Source: CAIRTM01 sp963723235 (GTDB taxonomy: Bacteria; Desulfobacterota; WTBG01; CAIYCZ01; CAIRTM01). From it: DNA of 64,000 nucleotides. The DNA is taken from NCBI GenBank assembly GCA_963723235.1, contig CAVRPV010000006.1, positions 1-64,000 of the forward strand, written 5' to 3'. The position numbers and the translations under genes were made by a program. The notes under the pieces are model-generated. The model was not told the DNA's origin and ran no database searches. It saw only the letters and a program-made list of their open reading frames with translations. Positions 17,516 through 25,417 of the stretch are shown here, piece by piece (within the stretch, counting starts at the first letter, position 1; every line of letters begins with the position of its first letter).

Positions 17516-17525
17516 TCGTATGCCC
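17505..17525. other. Junction between two unrelated genomes (probable assembly chimera)
   Basis: To the left the plus strand encodes a planctomycete-type secreted protein; to the right the minus strand encodes a DUF169 protein of Desulfobacterota type. Each is interrupted here: the DUF169 reading frame continues into 37 codons that are the antisense of the secreted protein. Base composition also changes. No repeat, integrase or tRNA marks the boundary. Confidence 0.75.
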
Positions 17526-18460
17526 ATCTGCTCGCGCATGGATTTCATCGAAACTTCGGCGTAATTATTCTCCTTGGCATACTGCTCGGCATTGCCGACA
17601 ATCATTTCCCGCATTTCTTCAGGAACCTTTTTTACGAGTGCACGGGACTCATCATCCCAGGCCATGGTAAAGGCGGGTTCTTCGCCGCCCGCGGCAGGCT
17701 CCGGATCAACTGCCGTATCCACAAAGACGGACTTGTCCTTCTTCTTCCAGAACGGCGACTGCGGCGGCTTGGTCATCTCGCGGCTGGCCTTCACATCAAC
17801 TTTAATGTTAAGCAGTAATTTGGGTATTAAATCGGCGAAGCGGGCGGGAATGATAATGAAGAGCTGATCCTGCTTCAGGCGGTTGTGCATCCGGCCGCCG
17901 AAATCGCCGCCGACCACCATCACGTTATCGATATACCACGGCACGGCAAACAACTCGCCGCACAGCGAGGTGCCGAACGTGCCGTAAGGCTGCACGCCGT
18001 CCTGGCACATGCGGCAGCCGCCGAGTGTGCAGGCGTCATGCGCATTTGAGACCACCACGATCCAGTCGACCTGAACGCCGTCCGGAACCTCGTCAAGCGG
18101 AGCGGCGCCGATGGCCTTCACCATGCCTGGCGGCAGGCTGTAGGTTCCGGCCTTGAGCCGGGCAGCGCCTTCCTCGGTAAAGAACGAGCTTGTCTTTGAA
18201 AGATACGCCCCGGTTACGATCTCCTGTTTGCCCGGCACGATGCCCGCGTGGTGCACGCCCACATAGCAGTCATGATGTTCGGCATCGAAATAGACCTTCC
18301 TGCCCTCGTCCATGGCAAGGTGCACGATGGCGCAGGGCGGCTCCTGTATGGGCTCGTACCCTGCAGGCACCGCGTCCCTGAACAGGCTTATCGCCACGGG
18401 CTTTCCCCGTGCCTTTGTCTTTTTCAAAATTATTTCACACAGTTCTTTCCAGTCGGCCAT
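17516..18460 (-). CDS. DUF169 domain protein with C-terminal PCP_red-like domain, 3' end truncated
   Basis: About 315 genuine residues before the join. Residues 1-220 are DUF169 (KPVAISLFRDAVPAGYEPI, the cysteine-rich HDACTLGGCRMCQDGVQPYG and SLCGELFAVPWYIDNVMVV). Residues about 260-315 resemble the small helical domain named after the 57-kDa protochlorophyllide reductase subunit (WDDESRALVKKVPEEMREMI, NAEQYAKENNY), which ends near the join, so little may be lost. The ATG at 18,460 has a GGAGG site. DUF169 proteins are common in anaerobic deltaproteobacteria; the cysteines suggest a redox cofactor, which is inference. Two direct repeats lie upstream. Confidence 0.82.
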
Positions 18461-18574
18461 ATCGTTTCCTCCACAATACCTGGGATACCCCGGAGCAGGC
18501 AGACATCAGCCATGCAACCGGGCGTTTATAGCTATTGTTCTACACCAATTACACGCACAATTTCCATGCTTAAT

Positions 18575-18611
18575 AAATACGCATTTAATACGTATAAAAA
18601 ATACGCATTTA
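18575..18611. promoter_or_regulatory. Two direct copies of a 13-bp AT-rich box upstream of the DUF169 gene
   Basis: AAATACGCATTTA occurs exactly at 18,575-18,587 and 18,599-18,611, 24 bp start to start, about 115-150 bp upstream of the DUF169 start. The placement suits activator sites. The PAS-LuxR regulator encoded next door is the obvious candidate to bind them, which is inference. Confidence 0.45.
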
Positions 18612-18630
18612 GTAACTGTGAATTTTGCCT

Positions 18631-19561
18631 CTAACGCATTGAGATCAGATGGGTTCTCAAATTGACCTTATGTGACTGCAGGCCTATTTTTTTGCGGATA
18701 TTGTCGCGGTGGGTGGTAACCGTGCGCTCAGACACGTGCAGCAGCGAGGCTATCTCCTTGCTGGTCATGCCCTGTTTTATGAGATTGGCGATCTGGATTT
18801 CCTTGTGGGTGAGACGGGAGCAGCCCAGTGAAAGCGAGCGTACAAAGGGCGCGACGATGTCGACAAGGTTCGACCTGATCACCTTCAAGGTTTCGCGCTG
18901 GCCGTAATCGGAGCACTGCTGCAGAAGGCGGTCGAGATACGGCAGGACGAGCTCCTGCACGTTCAAAACGGTTCCTTCCTCGAGCTCTTTTTTGTCGTGC
19001 TCGCCCTTTTGAAGCAGCACGCGCAGCGCGGCATTCAGGTCCTCGAGGCTTTTTGCCTGCGCCTCAAGCTCGCGCTCGCGCCTCCGCAGCTGCTTCATTT
19101 GTTTCTTTGAGCGCAGCGGTGCGGTCCTCAACCCGCTTCTCAAGTTCCAGGTTGAGTGCCACAAGGTTTTCTTCGGCCTGCTTCCTGTCGGTGATGTCGG
19201 TGATGATTTCGAAATGGTACAGGATGTTTGTGCCGGATTCGTCCAAAAGGTGCGAGTGGCGGTTGTGGATGATGACGCGCGTGCCGTCTTTTTTGCGAAC
19301 TTCAAACTCTTTCTCTTCCGACATGCGGCTCAGATCATGCCGTCCGAAATCGCGCTTGAAGTTTTGCCTGAGTTCGGGGGCGATGATGCTGAAATTGTCA
19401 AGGTGCATCAGCTCATCGCGGCTGTAGCCGGTAATTTCACACAGCCGGCTGTTCACGTACACGACCCTGTCGCCTTCAATGATGGCAAGGCCGTCGAGAA
19501 TATTGTCGGCCATCAGGTGAAACAAACGTTCGCTGATAACAGGGAACTCCGCGCTGCTCAT
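18631..19561 (-). CDS. PAS domain - LuxR-type transcriptional regulator, one frameshift
   Basis: About 310 residues after repair near 19,105. The N-terminal PAS domain spans residues about 10-125 (ILDGLAIIEGDRVVYVNSRL, CEITGYSRDELMHLD, then LYHFEIITDITDRKQAEENL). A coiled coil follows (RRRERELEAQAKSLEDLNAA). The C-terminal LuxR helix-turn-helix is clear: LTHKEIQIANLIKQGMTSKE, IASLLHVSERTVTTHRDNIR, KKIGL. No phosphoacceptor domain is present, so the PAS domain is probably the sensor. It lies between the DUF169 gene and the divergent korAB pair and may control either. Confidence 0.85.
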
Positions 19562-19762
19562 GCAACCTCACTCACTGGGAACCGGGCATACTACCTGTTT
19601 GAGGAAACAATAGCATTAAATTCCGCAAATCGGTAGCCTGACTGTACAATCCGGAAATGTGCCGTCTGTTTTTTTTGCGATTGAACACGCCCGACACTAT
19701 GCTATATCATAACAGAAGCGCAGCAAACCAGCCAGGGCATATCAAACCACTCGGAGGAACCC

Positions 19763-21454
19763 ATGGGTAGAACCTTACACGAACTCTCAATTCTGCTTGC
19801 CGGCGAGGCCGGTGCGGGCATAAATTCCACCGAAGCTGTGCTTACGGCTGCTTTTAAAAAAGACCGCCGACATGTATTCGCCACAAAAGAATACATGTCG
19901 CGGGTACGCGGCGGAACAAACTCGACCACCATCAGGGTGGCATCCACACGCGTCACGGCGCTCTCAGGAATTGCCGATATCTTTATTCCCCTTGATGCGG
20001 ACGCCTTTGCACGCAACGAAAAAAACCTGCGGGACACAACTCTGATTCTTGCCGATCCGGGCATCATCGATTCAAACAGAACCATTCCGGTGGCATTCAA
20101 TGACATTGCCGAATCCTGCGGCAGCGCCCAGTACGCCGGCACGGTGGCAGCCGGTACGGTAGCGGCAATTGCGGGTATCGACCGGACCATCCTCACCGAT
20201 CAAGTCAAACGCCAGTTTAAAAAAACCGGCACAGAGATTGTGGCAGGAAATATTCAGGCAGCCGATGCGGGATTTGAAGCCGGTTGTAAAATCGCGGCTG
20301 ATCGCGGCCTTGCTGTAAGCATAGCCCGGACTGACGCCGTTGCTGATGACATTGTTGTATCCGGCGCCGAGGCGGTTGCGCTTGGCGCGATAGCAGCAGG
20401 TTGCGACGCAGTATTCGCCTATCCCATGTCGCCCTCAACAAGCACCTTTGCCGCCCTGGCAGGATGGGCTCAACAATGCGGCATCGCGCTTGAGCAGGTC
20501 GAAGATGAAATAGGCGTCATCAACATGGCTCTCGGCGCCTGGTACGCCGGGGCGCGTGCCATGGTTACAACATCAGGCGGTGGGTTCGCCCTGATGACCG
20601 AAGGACTCTCGCTTGCGGGCATTACTGAAACACCCGTTGTCATCCTTCTGGCCCAGCGCCCTGGACCCGGCACCGGACTGCCCACCCGAACCGAGCAGGG
20701 CAATCTGCTCATGGCGATCCATGCGGGCCACGGTGATTTTGCACGCGCGATTTTTGCCCCCGGTACTCTTGAGCAGGGCTATGCAATTACCGGCCGGGCC
20801 TTTGATACAGCCGACAGGTTTCAAATCCCTGCGATTATCCTGACAGACCAGTACTTCGTCGACACCTATTACAACACCCCGGCATTCGCTGTTCCCGAGC
20901 GCGTTGAGCGCCATATCGTTGAAGCACCTGAAGGCTACAAACGATACGCCCTTGATGATGGTATACTTTCGCCCCGGTCCGTGCCCGGATTCGGGCAGGG
21001 ACGGGTCTGCGTTGACTCCGACGAACACGATGAGAGCGGCCGCATAACCGAAGATTTAGACGGCATCAGCCTGCGCATGAAGCTCAGAAGAGCCGCAAAA
21101 ATAAAACTGGTACAGGACAGCGCCCTGATGCCGGACCTCTACGGCGCCGAAGAATACGAGACCCTGTTCATCTGCTGGGGCTCTGTGCTGCCTGCTGCGC
21201 GTGAAGCGGTTCAGCGCCATGGTGGCGCATCGGCTCTGGCTCATTTTACGCAGGTGTTCCCCGTCAACCCGAAGGTAAAGAAACTGATCGAACGGGCCAA
21301 ACGGACTATCGTGATCGAAAACAACCAGAGCGCGCAGTTCAGTCAGGTTCTGGAAACAGCGCTGCGCATCACGATTGACCGCACCATTCTCAAATTCAAT
21401 GGTCTGCAGTTCAGCGTTGACGAGCTGAGTGCTCTGATGAAGGAGGCCGTATAA
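19763..21454 (+). CDS. korA: 2-oxoacid:ferredoxin oxidoreductase, fused gamma-alpha subunit
   Basis: A 563-residue protein. Residues 1-190 are the gamma domain (GEAGAGINSTEA near 14-25, EYMSRVRGGTNSTTIRV), residues 195-563 the alpha domain with YPMSPSTS at 220-227 and EIGVINMALGAWYAGARAM, TTSGGGFALMTEGLSLAG, ETPVVILLAQRPGPGTG. Such fused subunits oxidise 2-oxoacids to acyl-CoA with ferredoxin, together with a TPP-binding beta subunit. GGAGG precedes the ATG at 19,763. The stop overlaps the next start (TAATG). The acid used (2-oxoglutarate, pyruvate or branched) cannot be fixed from sequence; the symbol follows the nearest-looking group. Confidence 0.88.
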   Translation: MGRTLHELSILLAGEAGAGINSTEAVLTAAFKKDRRHVFATKEYMSRVRGGTNSTTIRVASTRVTALSGIADIFIPLDADAFARNEKNLRDTTLILADPGIIDSNRTIPVAFNDIAESCGSAQYAGTVAAGTVAAIAGIDRTILTDQVKRQFKKTGTEIVAGNIQAADAGFEAGCKIAADRGLAVSIARTDAVADDIVVSGAEAVALGAIAAGCDAVFAYPMSPSTSTFAALAGWAQQCGIALEQVEDEIGVINMALGAWYAGARAMVTTSGGGFALMTEGLSLAGITETPVVILLAQRPGPGTGLPTRTEQGNLLMAIHAGHGDFARAIFAPGTLEQGYAITGRAFDTADRFQIPAIILTDQYFVDTYYNTPAFAVPERVERHIVEAPEGYKRYALDDGILSPRSVPGFGQGRVCVDSDEHDESGRITEDLDGISLRMKLRRAAKIKLVQDSALMPDLYGAEEYETLFICWGSVLPAAREAVQRHGGASALAHFTQVFPVNPKVKKLIERAKRTIVIENNQSAQFSQVLETALRITIDRTILKFNGLQFSVDELSALMKEAV

Positions 21455-22311
21455 TGGATCCAAACTATTACACGTTTGACGGTGAAAAAGCCTGGTGCCC
21501 CGGTTGCGGCAATTACGGCATCCACGCAATGGTTAAAGAAGCGCTGGCTGAACTAAATCTAAAGAAAGAGGAAATCTGTTTTGTATCGGGCATCGGCCAG
21601 GCAGCCAAATCACCCCAGTACTACGATGTCAGCTACTTCAACGGCCTGCACGGACGGGCACTGGCAGCGGCCTGCGGCATCAAGGCGGCACAGCCGGATT
21701 TAAAAGTAATTGTCGAAAGCGGCGACGGCGATATGTACGGCGAAGGCGGCAATCACTTTATTCACACTATTCGACGAAACCCCGATATCACCGTTCTCGT
21801 GCACGATAACATGATTTACGGTTTGACGAAGGGCCAGGCCTCGCCGACAAGCCTGCGTGGCATGATAACCTCGATTCAGGTACAGGGCGTGACAGCAACC
21901 CCGCTCAACCCGCTCGCGCTGGCCCTGTCCGCCGGCGCATCGTTTGTTGCCCGGGGCGCTGCCGGAGCCCCGGAGCTGACCAGGGAAATTATTAAGCGGG
22001 CGATTCAGCACAAAGGTTTCGCGCTGGTTGATATTTTTCAGGCGTGCGTATCGTTCAACAAATTCAATACACACCAATGGTACCAAGACAACACCGCACC
22101 GCTCGATGAAAGCCACGATGCAACCGATAAACTCGCGGCCTTTGAGCTCTGCCTGCGCGAATTTCCCTGGCTGCTGGGCGTCTTCTATGATGCTGAAAGC
22201 GAAATGGTCTTCGAAGACGCGCTCTTCCCGTACCGGGAGACCCGGCAGCCGCTCTACACCCGCCAACGGGATTTCAACATGCTTCAAAACATCATGGACA
22301 CAAAAAAATAA
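21454..22311 (+). CDS. korB: 2-oxoacid:ferredoxin oxidoreductase, TPP-binding beta subunit
   Basis: A 285-residue protein. WCPGCGNYG at 14-22 is the standard N-terminal cysteine pair, GIGQAAKSPQYY the substrate loop, HGRALAAACGIKAAQPDLKV leads to the TPP/Mg motif GDGD at 90-93 with GEGGNHFIHTIRRN. It lacks an extra 4Fe-4S ferredoxin domain, so a separate delta subunit or direct ferredoxin use is expected; none is encoded here. It is translationally coupled to the alpha subunit by a one-base overlap. Confidence 0.9.
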   Translation: MDPNYYTFDGEKAWCPGCGNYGIHAMVKEALAELNLKKEEICFVSGIGQAAKSPQYYDVSYFNGLHGRALAAACGIKAAQPDLKVIVESGDGDMYGEGGNHFIHTIRRNPDITVLVHDNMIYGLTKGQASPTSLRGMITSIQVQGVTATPLNPLALALSAGASFVARGAAGAPELTREIIKRAIQHKGFALVDIFQACVSFNKFNTHQWYQDNTAPLDESHDATDKLAAFELCLREFPWLLGVFYDAESEMVFEDALFPYRETRQPLYTRQRDFNMLQNIMDTKK

Positions 22312-22446
22312 CCGGCAGATCACGAACACATTGTACGCGCGTCGAAATCGTTTATGCCGGAACTGATGCAGGTCGGCAGGGATTGTTACATGCGTTGAAG
22401 CGCAAAACCCGGGCTGCTGCAGGCTCATGCTCTGCTGGTTAGGGTT

Positions 22447-22635
22447 TCAGACGTGAGCGCAGGGGTCGATTTCGTGGTTTTTTAAAAAGCGGTCGAGCGA
22501 CTCGCGGTTGTACTTGACGTAGCGGCCCATCTTGATATAGGGCGGCCCCTTCTTCTCACTGCGCCATTTATTGAGCGTATGAATGCTGACCTTGAGATAC
22601 GAACACGCCTCTTTTACGCTGTAGAGTTCCATCAT
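22447..22635 (-). CDS. Helix-turn-helix protein, excisionase/MerR-like
   Basis: A 62-residue protein (MELYSVKEACSYLKVSIHTL, then NKWRSEKKGPPYIKMGRYVK). This is the winged-helix DNA-binding domain of the excisionase type (HTH_17), which is found in small mobile elements, phage excisionases and toxin-antitoxin regulators. It faces an AT-rich region and another small hypothetical gene, which suggests a remnant of an accessory element. Confidence 0.8.
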   Translation of the reverse strand: MMELYSVKEACSYLKVSIHTLNKWRSEKKGPPYIKMGRYVKYNRESLDRFLKNHEIDPCAHV

Positions 22636-22744
22636 ATCTATCCTTAAAACGGCACCCTATTGATTGATGCCCGTGCGAATGAATCAAAACGATCCCAAAA
22701 ACACATTCGTGTCATGGGCCTGCACATGCGCAGTGAACGCGCAC

Positions 22745-23055
22745 CTACATAACAAGGGATTCAAGATGGCTCACCACATGCTGAGCCGGGGTGGACTCGA
22801 CGGTGATGCTGTCGATCATGTATTGCAGCGAAGCCATGTCGCGGCGCTTGCGCTCGATCAATCGCGGCAGCGATCCCTGACAACCTCAAGTTCATTGGAT
22901 ATATTCGACTTCACCAGCAATAAGCCAATACCGTTTTTGATCTCAGAATCAATTCTATACACTTCCTCCATGCGCTGGCGCATGCGTGCTCCGAGTTCCA
23001 GGATGGTAAGTTCCGCCTCATTGACCGTACAGCGATTATGATCCGCATATGCCAT
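22745..23055 (-). CDS. Small helical hypothetical protein, one frameshift
   Basis: About 103 residues when a missing C near 22,872 is restored: NEAELTILELGARMRQRMEE, NGIGLLLVKSNISNELEVVR, then DRLPRLIERKRRDMASLQYM and a C-terminal HVVSHLESLVM. It is almost entirely helical with a central repeat-like pattern. I do not recognise it. It is upstream of the HTH gene on the same strand, and its promoter would lie in the AT-rich island. Confidence 0.5.
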
Positions 23056-23069
23056 GATCCGACCCCCTG

Positions 23070-23310
23070 AGAGAAAATTAAACTACAATATATGGTGCTT
23101 TAAGTTGTACTTTATACTATATAATGTTATTTAATCATATTTAATATGTTTTAAATGTATTATAGTTATCGTAATAAGATATAATAACTTTAGGAAATAT
23201 AATATGATAATTAATATATATTTAATCAGACTTGAATGTCAATAAATATATTTAAAAGTATTTAGTTGTAATATGTTGTAATAAATTTGATATAGATGTA
23301 CCAGAGAGTA
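23070..23310. other. Extremely AT-rich non-coding island
   Basis: About 240 bases made almost wholly of A and T, with motifs such as TATATAATG, ATATAATATG and a near-tandem GTTGTAATA. No long frame crosses it. Surrounding DNA is above half GC. It holds the promoter region of the minus-strand gene ending its 5' end at 23,055 and possibly more; it could also be a recombination or silencing target. Confidence 0.6.
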
Positions 23311-23393
23311 CAAACGAGGAAGCGTATCTTATGAAAGAGGGTCTACGATGTACGAAAGGAGGATCGGAAAATGAAAAAACGAGGCGGGTTATA

Positions 23394-23434
23394 AAACAGC
23401 GGGCATGACACGCACATAATGCGGCCATGCCCGC
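23394..23434 (-). terminator. Hairpin after the 23,442-23,738 gene
   Basis: Perfect 9-bp arms GCGGGCATG (23,399-23,407) and CATGCCCGC (23,426-23,434), followed on the minus strand by TGTTTTAT. It sits 8 bases past the stop codon of the minus-strand gene, the expected place for an intrinsic terminator, though the U run is interrupted. Confidence 0.6.
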
Positions 23435-23441
23435 AGAAGCG

Positions 23442-23738
23442 TCACTCCTGCTCAGGAAGCTCGATCCACTTGTTGAGGGCATCGATTATCTGGCGGGCCT
23501 GTTTCCTGTTGGAGATATTGAATTTACTCTTCTGCCGGTATTCATTGTTGGACTTTTGGTAACGGCGGATGGAGTATTTCTCGGGCCCATATGCCCCCTT
23601 GGCCTTGTCCCAGTCCTGATAGCGGAACATGATGGTCGACCACGCGCCCTTGGTCAAAACCTCTTTATCAAGTTCACGGACAAGGAGAATGTCTTCTTCG
23701 GTATAGTTGATTGTCAGTTCCTCTACGTCGGATGCCAT
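23442..23738 (-). CDS. Conserved hypothetical protein, 98 residues
   Basis: The sequence DKEVLTKGAWSTIMFRYQDW, GPEKYSIRRYQKSNNEYRQK and SKFNISNRKQARQIIDALNK has a strong mixture of conserved-looking aromatic and charged residues. I recall similar small proteins in several deltaproteobacteria, all of unknown role. A hairpin terminator follows. The ATG at 23,738 opens right after a short AT-rich upstream region. Confidence 0.7.
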   Translation of the reverse strand: MASDVEELTINYTEEDILLVRELDKEVLTKGAWSTIMFRYQDWDKAKGAYGPEKYSIRRYQKSNNEYRQKSKFNISNRKQARQIIDALNKWIELPEQE

Positions 23739-23836
23739 TATTCGACTCGCTCATATGTTTAAGATCAATGGTTTCAGCCGGGACAACTCATACCGTGTTT
23801 GAAAGGGGATTACAAGAAATTTTCGATCACTCTTAA

Positions 23837-24220
23837 ACAGGCTGTTCAAAAATGATCGGATGCAAGGCGCGCAGTCAGTGAATCCTGGTTCAGGACATTA
23901 TCAAAATTTCAGCGTCTCTGCTCTTGAGTTTTAATCCCGTTGCAGCGCAGCCGAGCGAAGTGTTTGAGTGCGGATGAAGGCGGCAAAAAATTGTAGGGCA
24001 GGCCCCTGTGCCTGCCCGGGTAGGGGCGAAAAATTTTTCGCCCCTACAGACGCCGCCGCAATCAAATGCTTCGCGAGGGCAGCCGAAGGCCAAGCTGCTG
24101 GGCGGCTTTGAGTCAAGACTACCAGTCTTGACCGCTACGCCCTTTGGTTCGTTTCTTTGTGCCGCACAAAGAAATGAACATTTTTCTCGCAACGCAGCAT
24201 CCGGACTTTTTACGAGCGTG
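23837..24220. repeat. Composite of dispersed repeats, one inserted in another
   Basis: The left edge has CAGGCTGTTCAAAAATG with GCAAGGCGC and the right edge has GCAACGCAGC with ACTTTTTACGAGC, the two ends of the hairpin-repeat family seen whole at 32,411 and 56,423. Between them are other repeat-like pieces, including a GTGCGGATGAAGGCGGC segment and the palindromic unit at 23,993-24,048. The 494-base gap between genes (23,739-24,232) holds nothing else. Confidence 0.55.
23993..24048. repeat. Small palindromic insertion (MITE-like)
   Basis: Bounded by TGTAGGG and CCCCTACA. It contains a hairpin GGGCAGG / CCTGCCC (about 23,997-24,018) and a perfect 28-bp palindrome at 24,020-24,047 with 14-base half GTAGGGGCGAAAAA. 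This type of TGTAGGGGC-bounded repeat is widespread in bacterial genomes as non-coding insertions. Confidence 0.65.
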
Positions 24221-24232
24221 TCAATGCTTGCG

Positions 24233-25235
24233 CTATAAAGGCAGGCGTGATGTGGCATTCAACTCAAACGGAAAGGCATCCCCGCGTGAAATACGGTGAT
24301 ACCCGGCAAGCGCGATCATGGCGGCATTGTCGGTGCACAACAACGGCGGCGGCAGGAACACCTCAAGGCCGGAGGCATTGCCGCGCTCCTGCATATGCGC
24401 CCGAAGGCGCGAATTGCAGGCCACACCCCCGGAAACAGCCAGGGCCTTAACGCCGAGCTCACGGGCAGCCCTGACGGTTTTTTCCACCAGGATCTCGACA
24501 ACCGCTTCCTGAAAGGAGGCCGCCAGATTGTTCAGGCGGCCTGCCATAATTGTCTCCAGACCGTTGGCAACAATATAATTTCGCACCGCGGTTTTAAGGC
24601 CGCTGAAGCTGAATTCATGACCCTCATCTTTGAGCATGGGGCGCGGGAACCTGATTGCTTCCGGATCACCCTTGGCTGCCAGACGGTCGATCACAACCCC
24701 TCCGGGATATCCCAGGCCCAGCATTTTGGCGACCTTGTCAAAAGCCTCGCCGGCAGCATCATCGCGCGTGCCGCCGAGCAGATGGTATGTGCCGACGGCC
24801 TGCACATGATACAGATTGGTATGACCGCCCGAGACCACCAGCGTGACGTTGGGCATGGGAACAGCGCCCGAAAGATGCGGTGCCAGAATATGCCCTTCCA
24901 GATGATTGACACCAACCAGCGGCAGTTTGCGGCTGTAGGCAATAGCCTTTGCAACGTTGAGCCCCACCAGCAGCGACCCGGCAAGCCCCGGCCCCCTGGT
25001 GACGGCGATGCCGTCAATACGCATCCAGCGCCAGATGCGCACGATCAAGCGCTTCGCTGATGACCGGGATGATGTTTTCCTGATGGCGGCGCGAGGCGAT
25101 TTCAGGAACAATGCCCCCGTATTTGGCGTGATAGGCTTCCTGTGACGAGATCACGTTTGACATAATCTCATGCCCGTCGCGCAGCACAGCTGCGGCGGTG
25201 TCATCACAGGAAGTTTCAATACCCAGTATGATCAT
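24233..25235 (-). CDS. tsaD: tRNA N6-threonylcarbamoyltransferase TsaD, one frameshift
   Basis: About 334 residues after repair near 25,025. The N-terminus LGIETSCDDTAAAVLRDG and KYGGIVPEIASRRH are the ASKHA-fold signatures; the metal-binding HLEGH follows with VVSGGHTNLYHVQAVGTYHL, and LAVSGGVACNSRLRA and CTDNAAMIALAG are near the end. With TsaB and TsaE it places threonylcarbamoyl on A37 of ANN-decoding tRNAs. It is a core single-copy gene. The shift splits residue about 72 from the rest. Confidence 0.95.
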
Positions 25236-25417
25236 AATGGTCTTTTTAGGCTTGTTTTTTAGAAATCCTGATAGTATAAAAACACTTTACCGAACAGGCT
25301 GTTAAAAAAATCTTTTCATGCAGGCCTTGATCAACATTTCAGGCCGGCACAGTGTAGCGCATTTCGCCGGTGAGTTCAAGCAACGGATGGGCACAACCGC
25401 TACACAGCAGGAACGAC

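Noticed and set aside
23370..23396. Tiny gene MKKRGGL behind a perfect AAGGAGG
   Set aside because: Seven codons only, no conservation evidence, and the region is non-coding sequence beside an AT-rich island.
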